Source: an uncultured Collinsella sp. (GTDB lineage: Bacteria > Actinomycetota > Coriobacteriia > Coriobacteriales > Coriobacteriaceae). From it: a DNA stretch of 13,540 bases. The stretch covers positions 1 through 13,540 of the forward strand of contig UQLB01000038.1 in NCBI GenBank assembly GCA_900541725.1, given 5' to 3'. How positions within the stretch are numbered: position 1 is the stretch's first letter; every line of letters begins with the position of its first letter. The position numbers were made by a program, and so were the translations under genes. Below the pieces are notes generated by a model. That model did not search any database and was not told the origin of the DNA. It saw only the letters and a program-made list of their open reading frames with translations. Shown here in pieces: positions 6,884 through 13,540 of this stretch.

Positions 6884-6910
6884 TTGGCATGGGCGCGCGG
6901 TGGGCATAAT
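6884..6910 (+). promoter_or_regulatory. Candidate promoter for the phospholipase-like gene
   Basis: TTGGCA at 6884-6889 and CATAAT at 6905-6910 each match the sigma-70 consensus at five of six positions. The 15-bp spacer is shorter than usual, which lowers confidence. It lies 33 bp before the ATG at 6943, a suitable distance for a short leader. Confidence 0.35.
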
Positions 6911-6942
6911 GGGTGGCATCGAATGAAATCGAAAGGATCATT

Positions 6943-7887
6943 ATGCCCGCGCTTATCACCCATCATCTGTTTGGCGAGGAAAGCATCGACCGTCTTCCGC
7001 AGGGCGTCATCACGTCCGATGAAGAGCGCATTGCCTTTATCTTGGGCAACCAAGGCCCCGACCCGTTTTTCTTTCACATTCTGACACCGCGTGTTTCCGA
7101 CTGCACGCTGCTGGCGCAGGTCATGCATCGCTCGCGCATGTCTCGCCAGTTCGCGTGCCTGCGCGACGGCGTGTCGCATCTGCTGCCGCGCGACGCCAGC
7201 TTGGGTCGCGCCTTTGCGCTGGGCCTGCTGTCTCATTACGTGCTCGACCGCAATGCCCATCCCTTTGTCTATGAGCAACAGTTTGGCATCGTGGAGTCCG
7301 ATTCAGAGCTTGAGGATTCGAGCAGCCAGGTCCATGCCGTGATCGAGAGCGACCTGGATGTGCTGATGCTGCAGCTTAAACGCGATGGCGCTACGGTCGA
7401 CGATTACCCGCCGGCGGGCGAGATCGTTACCACCGACCGTATCAATCGCGCTGCCGGCGTGCTGATGAGCTATGTTGCCGGACGCGTGTACGGCATAGAC
7501 ATTCCGGCGGGGGAGTACGGTGCTGCCGTTGCCAATATGCAGCGACTTTACCGCGCGATTGAGCCGGCCGGCTCCGCAAAGACGCGCGCGATCTCGCTGG
7601 TTGAGGGCTTGGTGCACGACTACTCGCTGCTCGACGGCCTTGCCCATCGCGTGACGACGGAGCTGCCCGAGCGCACCGGTAACCTGGGCCATCTGACATG
7701 GAAGAATCCCTTTACCGACGAGGTCTCGAACGAGAGTTTCCCCGAGGTCTTTGATCGCGCGCTGGTCGATTACGAGTGCACGGTCGCACGTTTTATCGAG
7801 ACCGGTGACATGGATGCCGTGACCGGCCACATCAACTACAGCGGTCGCGTGCTCGAAGCCGATGAGGAGTTCGACCGCGAGGAATAG
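6943..7887 (+). CDS. Zinc-dependent phospholipase C-like protein
   Basis: The 314-residue product matches the Zn_dep_PLPC family in its N-terminal half. It starts PALITHHLFG (His7, His8), continues with GNQGPDPFFFH (35-45), then LLSHYVLDRNAHPF with His98, Asp102 and His106, and finally HAVIESDLD (131-139) with His131, Glu135 and Asp137. These spaced His/Asp/Glu residues are the likely metal ligands. No signal peptide is visible, so unlike secreted clostridial alpha toxin it appears cytoplasmic, as many actinobacterial and clostridial members of this family do; the true substrate is unproven. The ATG at 6943 was chosen because AAAGGA lies about six bases upstream; an in-frame GTG at 6913 lacks a binding site. 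It is preceded by a LytTR regulator and followed by an MFS transporter on the same strand. Confidence 0.82.
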   Translation: MPALITHHLFGEESIDRLPQGVITSDEERIAFILGNQGPDPFFFHILTPRVSDCTLLAQVMHRSRMSRQFACLRDGVSHLLPRDASLGRAFALGLLSHYVLDRNAHPFVYEQQFGIVESDSELEDSSSQVHAVIESDLDVLMLQLKRDGATVDDYPPAGEIVTTDRINRAAGVLMSYVAGRVYGIDIPAGEYGAAVANMQRLYRAIEPAGSAKTRAISLVEGLVHDYSLLDGLAHRVTTELPERTGNLGHLTWKNPFTDEVSNESFPEVFDRALVDYECTVARFIETGDMDAVTGHINYSGRVLEADEEFDREE

Positions 7888-7988
7888 GGCCTGTGCGTGC
7901 CCCTTTGCCGAATCCTTACCGGTGCTTCTGGACAATTGGGGTACGATGAACTAACTGCATATCGGGCGAATACGAAGGGTCCCTGTCC

Positions 7989-9248
7989 ATGAAATACACC
8001 AAGCTCGAGCGTAACTGGGTTATGTATGATGTGGGCAATTCGGCCCTTGTGCTGCTCAATACCTCGGTGGTGCCCATTTACTTTAACGCCATCAATACCG
8101 GCGCTTCCTCGGCCGACCTGGTGGTCGCCTGGGGCAATGCGCAGACGATCGCCTCGCTGGTCATCGCCATGCTCATGCCCATTCTGGGCGCGCTTGCCGA
8201 CTACGCTGGCAACAAGATCAAGTTCTTCTTGGGCTTCTTCCTCACGGGCCTGGTGCTTTGCCTGGCGCAGGCTATCCCAATGTCCGCCATGGCATTTTTG
8301 ACCGTGTACGTGCTGTGCACCATCGGCCTTAACTCTTCTATGACGTTCTACGACGCCATGCTGCCCGACATTACCACCGACGAGCGCATGGACGCCGTGT
8401 CCAGCTCGGGCTATGCCTGGGGCTACATCGGTTCCACCGTGCCGTTCGTCATCTGCCTGGCGCTCATCATGGGTGGCCCCGCTCTTGGCGTCCCTACCAT
8501 GCTGGCAACGCGTCTGTCGTTTGTCATCACTGGTGCCTGGTGGCTCGTCTTTACCCTGCCGCTCATTCGCACCTATAGGCAAAAGTACGGTCGCGAGCGT
8601 GGTCCCGAGGACACCATCGGCCACATCGTGGGCGGCGTGTTCTCCGAGGTCGGACACACCATGCGCGAGATCGCCCACAACAAGACCGTGCTGGTCTACA
8701 TGGTCGCGTTCTTCTTCTACATCGACGGCGTGCACACGGTCATTTCCATGGCAACCAGCTATGGATCGGCTTTGGGCATTGACTCGACCCAACTGGTGCT
8801 GGCTCTGCTCGTTACGCAGTTTGTGGCCTTTCCGTCCGCCATCATCTACGGCAAGCTTGCCGGTCGCGTGGGCACGCTCAATATGATCCTGGTGGCCGTC
8901 GCCGCCTATATGGGCATCGTGCTCTTTGCCGCGTTCTTCCTCAAGACCGCCTTTGAGTTTTGGGTGCTTGCCATTTTGGTCGGCCTGTTCCAAGGCGGCG
9001 TGCAGGCGCTGAGCCGCAGCTACTTCGGCCGCATTATTCCCAAGGAAAAGTCCAACGAGTACTACGGTTTCTTTGATATCTTTGGCCGCTATGCAAGTGT
9101 TATGGGCACCTTCTTGGTGTCGGTCGTCACCTCGCTGACCGGCAACCCCTCGCTGGGCGTCCTGTCTATCGGCGTGCTGCTGGTGGTGGGCTTTGTGCTG
9201 CTGGTCCGTCTGTCCCGCATGTCTCGGGCGGCAGAGCATGCCGCATAG
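7989..9248 (+). CDS. MFS transporter, UMF1/Atg22-like family
   Basis: The 419-residue product is a polytopic membrane protein with about 12 predicted helices. Near the N-terminus WVMYDVGNSA (10-19) is the signature of the UMF1/Atg22-like branch of the major facilitator superfamily, and GALADYAGNKIKFF (67-80) is the motif A-like loop between helices 2 and 3. A second motif-like segment, GGVQALSRSYFGRIIP, lies in the C-terminal half and is typical of this branch. The ATG at 7989 has a modest GAAGGG binding site about nine bases upstream. It is 101 bp downstream of the phospholipase-like gene, so co-transcription is possible but not shown. A strong terminator follows at 9363-9398. Members of this family export amino acids or unknown compounds; the substrate cannot be read from sequence. 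Confidence 0.88.
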   Translation: MKYTKLERNWVMYDVGNSALVLLNTSVVPIYFNAINTGASSADLVVAWGNAQTIASLVIAMLMPILGALADYAGNKIKFFLGFFLTGLVLCLAQAIPMSAMAFLTVYVLCTIGLNSSMTFYDAMLPDITTDERMDAVSSSGYAWGYIGSTVPFVICLALIMGGPALGVPTMLATRLSFVITGAWWLVFTLPLIRTYRQKYGRERGPEDTIGHIVGGVFSEVGHTMREIAHNKTVLVYMVAFFFYIDGVHTVISMATSYGSALGIDSTQLVLALLVTQFVAFPSAIIYGKLAGRVGTLNMILVAVAAYMGIVLFAAFFLKTAFEFWVLAILVGLFQGGVQALSRSYFGRIIPKEKSNEYYGFFDIFGRYASVMGTFLVSVVTSLTGNPSLGVLSIGVLLVVGFVLLVRLSRMSRAAEHAA

Positions 9249-9304
9249 GAGCGAGCGGCTATTGTGCCTGTCCACGGTACTCTTTTGGGGTTATCCGCAA
9301 TAAA

Positions 9305-9346
9305 CATTGCGACTTGCGAGCAATGATTTGCCCAAGTGGGTATGAT
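9305..9346 (+). promoter_or_regulatory. Inverted repeat and -10-like TATGAT upstream of a terminator
   Basis: CATTGC (9305-9310) and GCAATG (9320-9325) form an inverted repeat, followed by a -10-like TATGAT at 9341-9346. The best -35 candidate, TTGCGA at 9314-9319, is 21 bp away, too far for a standard promoter. If a promoter exists here, its transcript would run straight into the terminator at 9363-9398 before reaching the glycosyltransferase. Confidence 0.3.
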
Positions 9347-9362
9347 GGAATCAGCTAGGTCG

Positions 9363-9398
9363 CGGGGCGTCGCCTGTGTTTGGCGGCGTCCCGTTTTT
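9363..9398 (+). terminator. Strong intrinsic terminator after the MFS gene
   Basis: CGGGGCGTCGCC (9363-9374) pairs with GGCGGCGTCCCG (9382-9393) over 12 positions with two G-T wobbles and a 7-nt loop, followed by five Ts. It ends 21 bp before the glycosyltransferase ATG, so it separates the transporter from the glycosyltransferase-kinase-regulator operon or attenuates read-through into it. Confidence 0.85.
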
Positions 9399-9419
9399 GT
9401 GTTGCAGGGAGGGTAAGGC

Positions 9420-10607
9420 ATGAACGCCACAGTCGTGATTCCAACGTATTGGGCGGGCGATGACGCTTGCGCAAACGCCCCTGGCACCTATGACCATTCG
9501 ACGCGACTCAACGCCGACAATCCCGAACTCGACCGCTGTCTGGCCTCGCTTGAGCAGGTGCGTGACATCCCACGCATCATCCTTTTGGTGGTCTGTCCCG
9601 TTTCTGCCACAGCCGATGTGTCGCTGCGCGTGCACGAGATTGTCGACGCGCATCCCACGCTCAAGGTCACCGTTGTCACCAACACCCAGGCCTCGCGCAT
9701 CGCAGACCGGGTTGCTCAGATCGCGCCCAAGGGTTCGGGCGAGTGCGTGAGCCTGCGAGGCTACGGTGCCATCCGCAACATGGGGCTAGCCTGTGCCGCT
9801 GTGCTGGGGCATGACGCGGTTATCTTTTTGGATGACGATGAGACTGTCATCGACGCCGACTTTATGAAGCGCGCGACCTATGCGTTGGGGCAGCAGACAC
9901 GTCAGGGCTTGCCGATCTTGGTCAAGAGCGGCTATTTCTACGATCGCGACGGCTCGCCGCTGGCTCCCACGGACAAGGCGGGCATCTGCCATCGCTGGTG
10001 GACCAAGCGCATCGAGTTCAACCGTTGGATGAAAAAGGCGCTCTCGGGCACCCGCATCTCGCGCTCCAACTACGTGTGCGGCGGCCTGATGGCCCTGCAC
10101 GCCCGCGCCTTTACGCGTGTGGCCTTTGACCCGTTTATCACCCGCGGCGAGGACTTGGATTACCTCTTTAACATGCGCATGTTTGGCTACGACGTGTGGT
10201 TCGATAACGAGTGGACCGTGCGCCATCTGCCTCCGGAGTCCGAAAAGCGCTCACCGCGCTTTATGCAGGATGTATACCGTTGGTACTACGAACGGGCCAA
10301 GTTGACATTCGCCGCGCATCAAAAGGAGCTCATTCCCGTTACGGCGGCATCACTCATGCCCTACCCGGGCCCGTGGATTTCGCGCGAGCTCGACGACCGC
10401 GTGCGCAAGACCGCTATGGTCCGCAGCGTGTTTACCCGCGAGCATGAGGGCTACCTGCGCATCTGGCGCCACGGTATTGACGAGGCCAAGACCTACGCGC
10501 GCCAAAACGCCGCAAGCTACCTGCGTTTCCAGAGCTTTTGGCCCAAGATCATGGACGGGCTTTGGCGTGACGCACAACTGATCAGTATCCTGGAGGGGGC
10601 CGAATGA
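9420..10607 (+). CDS. Family 2-like glycosyltransferase
   Basis: The 395-residue product starts with the GT-A fold strand TVVIPTYWAG (4-13). The nucleotide-sugar/metal motif is FLDDDE at 136-141, preceded by AIRNMGL (118-123), the usual element before the DxD-type motif. RGEDLDYLF at 242-250 matches the ED catalytic-base region of inverting GT2 enzymes. No membrane helix or signal peptide is visible, so it is a soluble or peripheral cytoplasmic enzyme. The C-terminal 120 residues are rich in aromatic and basic residues and are not assigned. The ATG at 9420 follows a GGGAGGG binding site at about 9407-9413. The stop overlaps the next kinase start by ATGA, showing translational coupling to a sensor kinase. 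It is not in an obvious polysaccharide cluster. Donor and acceptor sugars are unknown. Confidence 0.82.
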   Translation: MNATVVIPTYWAGDDACANAPGTYDHSTRLNADNPELDRCLASLEQVRDIPRIILLVVCPVSATADVSLRVHEIVDAHPTLKVTVVTNTQASRIADRVAQIAPKGSGECVSLRGYGAIRNMGLACAAVLGHDAVIFLDDDETVIDADFMKRATYALGQQTRQGLPILVKSGYFYDRDGSPLAPTDKAGICHRWWTKRIEFNRWMKKALSGTRISRSNYVCGGLMALHARAFTRVAFDPFITRGEDLDYLFNMRMFGYDVWFDNEWTVRHLPPESEKRSPRFMQDVYRWYYERAKLTFAAHQKELIPVTAASLMPYPGPWISRELDDRVRKTAMVRSVFTREHEGYLRIWRHGIDEAKTYARQNAASYLRFQSFWPKIMDGLWRDAQLISILEGAE

Positions 10608-11947
10608 TCGACCGCCGCGCCCAGCGCGATAGTTCAATATCAATCTTTCGCATCATTGCCGTTGCCTGCGCCATTTGCGTGCTGGTGTACTTTATTTTTG
10701 CCTTGGTGACCGGTATCGAGCCGATCGCCACGGTGATTGCCTGTGCGCTGCTGTGCATCTTTCTGTGCATCTTTATCTTTTTGACGCTCAATCCCGATTC
10801 GGTGCGCTCCCAGTACACCGAGGAGACGCTCTCGGTGGCCTCGGCCATGCTCGAGGACATTAAGGGCGGTCTGACGCAGGAGTCGGCGCGTTTGGTGTGC
10901 CGGCGCATTTTGCCCGAGACGCGCGCCATGACGGTGGCCATCACCGACGAGGGCAACGTGTTGGCCTGCGCGGGCGAGTTTGAGGAAAAACTACTGCCAG
11001 ATTCTCCCATCCACACGCTTGCCACACGCTACGTTATCGAACATGGCATCGTGCAGTCGTTCAACCGTATGGTGGATGTCGTGGGCTCGGATGGCTCGCA
11101 CAACCAAGTCCCCGCCGGCATTATCGCCCCCATCAAGGTGGGCGATCGTACCGTCGGCACGCTCAAGTTCTACTACAAGACCCCGCGCGCCGTCGACCGT
11201 ACCCAGTACGCGCTTGCCTCGGGCTTTGCCGAGATCTTGTCCACGCAGCTCGCCATCCACGAGCTCGAGGTGCAAAAGGAACTCACAGCGCGCGCCGAGG
11301 TGCGTGCGCTGCAGGCGCAGATTAACCCACACTTCCTGTTCAACACGCTGAACACCATTGCATCGTTTACGCGCACCGACCCGCTGCGGGCCCGCGAACT
11401 GCTTCGTGAGTTCTCATCGTTCTATCGTGCCACGCTCGACAACTCGGGATCGCTTATTCCGGTCTCGCGCGAGGTTGCACAGACCAAGCGCTACCTTACC
11501 TTTGAGAAGGCCCGCTTTGGCGAGGACCGCGTGCTTGCGACGTTCGATGTGTCCGAGGACGTGGAAGATACGCTGGTGCCGGCGTTCGTGATCCAGCCGA
11601 TTGTCGAGAACGCCGTACGTCATGGTATGGGCGATGACGACGCCCTGAGGATCGACGTGACCGTTCACCAAGACGGCGAGGATGCAATCTTGATTGCCGT
11701 GGCCGATAATGGCGTGGGCATGGATGAGGGTACCGCCGCCAGACTGTTTGACGAGCGCTCTGCCCGTCCCGACGCCAGCTCTCCCCAGGGTGGCGGCGCC
11801 GGTGTGGCCATGCACAATATTTCGGAGCGCATCCATCGCTTTTATGGGCCGCACTCCTATACGCGTGTCGAATCGGCGCCGGGCAAGGGCACCAAAGTGC
11901 TCCTTCATCTTGATTTGTCAGAGAGCATCTTTGACATTCAAGAGTAA
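10604..11947 (+). CDS. LytS-family sensor histidine kinase, second copy
   Basis: The 447-residue product has the same build as the kinase at 4692-6077: two transmembrane helices (about 13-35 and 40-61), a GAF-like region (about 75-215), and a LytS-type kinase domain with His243 in QINPHFLFNT, Asn336 in IVENAVRH, the G1 box DNGVGM (368-373) and a Gly-rich GGGAGVAMHN (396-405). Both share stretches such as ALASGFA and STQLA just before the kinase core. The ATG at 10604 overlaps the glycosyltransferase stop and has GGAGGGGG upstream. Its regulator begins 72 bp downstream. Coupling to a glycosyltransferase instead of a transporter suggests an envelope-related signal or output, which is inference. 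Confidence 0.9.
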   Translation: MIDRRAQRDSSISIFRIIAVACAICVLVYFIFALVTGIEPIATVIACALLCIFLCIFIFLTLNPDSVRSQYTEETLSVASAMLEDIKGGLTQESARLVCRRILPETRAMTVAITDEGNVLACAGEFEEKLLPDSPIHTLATRYVIEHGIVQSFNRMVDVVGSDGSHNQVPAGIIAPIKVGDRTVGTLKFYYKTPRAVDRTQYALASGFAEILSTQLAIHELEVQKELTARAEVRALQAQINPHFLFNTLNTIASFTRTDPLRARELLREFSSFYRATLDNSGSLIPVSREVAQTKRYLTFEKARFGEDRVLATFDVSEDVEDTLVPAFVIQPIVENAVRHGMGDDDALRIDVTVHQDGEDAILIAVADNGVGMDEGTAARLFDERSARPDASSPQGGGAGVAMHNISERIHRFYGPHSYTRVESAPGKGTKVLLHLDLSESIFDIQE

Positions 11948-12019
11948 AATAAAGGGCTACGGGCTCAACGTCATGCGACGGATGCCCGGCGTAGTTAGTT
12001 GACGAAAGGTTTTATCCCT

Positions 12020-12736
12020 ATGCTGCGTGCGATGATTGTGGATGATGAGGCGCCGGCTCGCTCGGAGCTTCGCTTCCTGCTCGAGCAAACGGGCAAGATC
12101 GGCACGATCACGGAGGCGTCGAGCGTCCGCTCCGCCATCGAGATGCTTATGGAAAGTCGCGTGGATGTCGTGTTTCTCGATATCTCGATGCCCGGTGCCT
12201 CGGGCCTGCAACTTGCCGAGGCGCTGCATAAGCTCAAAAATCCGCCGGCGATCGTGTTTGTGACTGCGTATAGTGACCATGCGGTCGAGGCATTCGACGT
12301 GGATGCCGTCGATTATCTGATGAAGCCGGTCGAGGAAGCTCGCTTGGATCGCGCGATCGAGAAGGTCATGCAACGCGCCAAGCCGGTTACGGACAGCAAG
12401 GTGACCATCGAGCGTATCCCGGTGGAAAAGGGCGGCCGCAAGGTGCTCATTCCCGTGGACGACATTCGCTTTATCATGGCCAAGGACGATTACTCCTGCA
12501 TCTATACCGTCGATGATCGCTTTTTGTCGACGACCTCGCTGGCGCAGTTTGAGGCCAAGCTCTGCGACTTTGGCTTCTTCCGTGTTCACCGCCGCTATAT
12601 CGTCAACTTGGCGTGCGTTACGGACGTCGAGACGGTGCCCTCGGGCGCCATCCAGCTGGGCATTACGGGCGTCGACGAACGCGTGCCGGTTTCGCGCCGC
12701 CGCGTCGTGCCGCTCAAGAAGGCTCTGAGTCTCTAG
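12020..12736 (+). CDS. LytTR-family response regulator, second copy
   Basis: With the ATG at 12020 the product has 238 residues. The receiver has Asp8/Asp9, phospho-acceptor Asp54 in VFLDISMPG, Thr82 and Lys102. The LytTR DNA-binding domain (about 132-236) contains FFRVHRRYIVNL and VPVSRRR, matching the regulator at 6116-6850 motif for motif. The start is chosen because AAAGG lies about ten bases upstream at 12005-12009; an in-frame TTG at 11999 has no binding site, and the ATG at 12032 would cut into the first beta strand. The 72-bp gap to the kinase has no clear terminator, so both are likely co-transcribed. A strong terminator follows. Confidence 0.92.
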   Translation: MLRAMIVDDEAPARSELRFLLEQTGKIGTITEASSVRSAIEMLMESRVDVVFLDISMPGASGLQLAEALHKLKNPPAIVFVTAYSDHAVEAFDVDAVDYLMKPVEEARLDRAIEKVMQRAKPVTDSKVTIERIPVEKGGRKVLIPVDDIRFIMAKDDYSCIYTVDDRFLSTTSLAQFEAKLCDFGFFRVHRRYIVNLACVTDVETVPSGAIQLGITGVDERVPVSRRRVVPLKKALSL

Positions 12737-12743
12737 CACACTG

Positions 12744-12792
12744 GCCCCGCAGCCCTGTAGACCCATCGTCTGCGGAGCCGTGGGGCTTTTTT
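12744..12792 (+). terminator. Intrinsic terminator after the second regulator
   Basis: GCCCC (12744-12748) pairs with GGGGC (12782-12786), and an inner GTAGAC/GTCTGC stem closes the hairpin; six Ts follow at 12787-12792. It ends the glycosyltransferase-kinase-regulator operon. Confidence 0.85.
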
Positions 12793-12831
12793 GTATGTAT
12801 CTGCCGAATCGTTTTTTGCGGAAGGGATCCC

Positions 12832-13299
12832 ATGAACAGCGCAAGCGCCAAGCGCATCGACATCATCTCGGACACCCACGGCTATTTATCGCCTGCGCTC
12901 TTGGATGAGCTTGAGGGCGCAGACCTGATCATCCACGCCGGCGATCTCACGTCAGAGATGGACTACGAGCACCTATGCACCATCGCCCCCGTGCGGGCCG
13001 TACTGGGCAACAACGATTACTACCGCGACTACGGTCCCGATGTAGACCGTCTTGCGCTCTTTACCTACGAAGGCCTCAAATTCGCCGTAGCCCACTACCG
13101 CGAAGACCTTCCGGTGGGATCCGTAGACGTAGCCATCAATGGTCACACCCACGTAACCAAAGAAGCCCAAGTGGGCCGTTGTTTAGTCCTCAACCCGGGC
13201 AGCGCTAGCTACCCCAGAGGCACCCGAGGCCCCACCATGGCCAGAATGCTAGTAAAAGACGGCAAGATCATAAGCACCAAATTTATTGATCTAGAGTAA
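12832..13299 (+). CDS. YfcE/MJ0936-like metallophosphoesterase
   Basis: The 155-residue product is a compact calcineurin-like phosphoesterase with every metal-binding block: IISDTHG (Asp14, His16), HAGDLT (Asp38), GNND (59-62), His88, and GHTH (104-107), followed by NPGS (121-124). These match the YfcE family of small dinuclear-metal phosphodiesterases, whose natural substrate is usually unknown. The ATG at 12832 follows GGAAGGGA; a longer in-frame reading from 12613 would run through the preceding regulator gene and terminator and is rejected. It is cytoplasmic, with no signal peptide. The gene uses GTA, CTA, TTA, AGA and ATA codons far more than its neighbours, especially in its last third, which may mark weaker selection or a different origin. 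It is probably transcribed alone between two terminators. Confidence 0.9.
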   Translation: MNSASAKRIDIISDTHGYLSPALLDELEGADLIIHAGDLTSEMDYEHLCTIAPVRAVLGNNDYYRDYGPDVDRLALFTYEGLKFAVAHYREDLPVGSVDVAINGHTHVTKEAQVGRCLVLNPGSASYPRGTRGPTMARMLVKDGKIISTKFIDLE

Positions 13300-13305
13300 C
13301 CACAA

Positions 13306-13341
13306 CAAAAACGGGGGATGCAAATGCGTCCCCCGTTTCCA
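13306..13341. terminator. Probable bidirectional terminator
   Basis: AACGGGGGATGC (13310-13321) pairs with GCGTCCCCCGTT (13326-13337) over 12 bp with one wobble and a 4-nt loop. On the plus strand only TTCC follows. On the minus strand the hairpin is followed by TTTTTGTTG, a good T tract, so it also suits a minus-strand transcript coming from the right edge of the window. Confidence 0.8.
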
Positions 13342-13540
13342 TTTGAGCCAAAGGCAGAGCTTCAACAAAAACAATCAGACCAACCCCGCCGAGGAGCACG
13401 CGGGCTAGCCGCGCAGCGGCGCACGCCCGCAAAACTGGTTGAATAATGTGACGGCAGGGAGGGCTTCCGGGGCTGAGGGCGGGGGTTAAGTTTGTCGCGA
13501 GTTCCGCACGCAAAGGAAAGCACTTAATGTGCTTTCCGTC
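13342..13540. other. Structured non-coding right edge
   Basis: No gene is supported. A minus-strand open frame at 13283-13513 crosses the terminator and lacks a binding site. Two structures stand out: a nested hairpin at 13400-13430 (GCGGGC/GCCCGC outside, GCCGC/GCGGC inside) and a perfect 9-bp stem, GGAAAGCAC with GTGCTTTCC, at 13515-13523 and 13529-13537. With a minus-strand terminator at 13306-13341, this stretch could be the 3' region of a minus-strand transcript or a small RNA. It matches no RNA family I recognise. Confidence 0.4.

Noticed and set aside
7836..9275. 479-codon minus-strand frame opposite the MFS gene
   Set aside because: Shadow of the transporter; the translation is His/Gln/Gly-rich without recognisable domains.
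12613..12831. N-terminal extension of the phosphoesterase
   Set aside because: The extended frame runs through the second regulator and its terminator; the ATG at 12832 has a good ribosome binding site and gives the normal family length.
13283..13513. 76-codon minus-strand frame at the right edge
   Set aside because: It reads through the terminator hairpin and has no ribosome binding site or recognisable domain.

Overview
The window is a GC-rich, codon-biased bacterial segment that most resembles an intestinal actinobacterium of the class Coriobacteriia, probably Collinsella or a close relative. That placement is inferred from base composition, codon use and gene content; no rRNA or other phylogenetic marker is present. 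Eleven protein-coding genes are supported, ten on the plus strand and one (the first) on the minus strand. I see no tRNA, rRNA, insertion sequence, phage gene or CRISPR array.

Layout. Bases 1-316 hold no convincing gene, but 93-262 carry a strikingly regular array: six 14-bp motifs in alternating orientation, start-to-start distances 32/30/32/30/32, i.e. three 46-bp inverted-repeat units separated by exactly 16 bp. A minus-strand gene (317-1351) encodes a membrane-anchored C39-like cysteine peptidase with a long basic, disordered N-terminus. A 361-bp divergent intergenic region follows. Then comes an APC-family amino acid permease (1713-3164), a strong intercistronic hairpin, and a binuclear-metal amidohydrolase (3296-4573), ending at a terminator near 4632-4658. 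These two look like a highly expressed import-and-hydrolyse pair.

Next is a LytS/LytT-type two-component system: a sensor kinase with a GTG start (4692-6077) and a LytTR response regulator (6116-6850). After it come a zinc-dependent phospholipase C-like protein (6943-7887), a UMF1/Atg22-type MFS transporter (7989-9248, with its own terminator), and a family 2-like glycosyltransferase (9420-10607). The glycosyltransferase overlaps by four bases (ATGA) a second sensor kinase of the same build (10604-11947), which is followed by a second LytTR regulator (12020-12736) and a terminator. A YfcE-like metallophosphoesterase (12832-13299) ends at a probably bidirectional terminator. The last 240 bases contain only structured non-coding sequence as far as I can tell.

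How the parts may work together. The two kinase/regulator pairs are clear paralogues (same order, same two-TM plus GAF-like architecture, same motifs), suggesting a local duplication or two related signal circuits. By position the first pair is a candidate regulator of the permease-amidohydrolase operon, and the second pair is translationally coupled to the glycosyltransferase. Both links are inferences from gene order, not shown by the sequence. The best candidates for something undescribed are the alternating repeat array at the left edge, the twin LytTR module, and the structured minus-strand sequence at the right edge.
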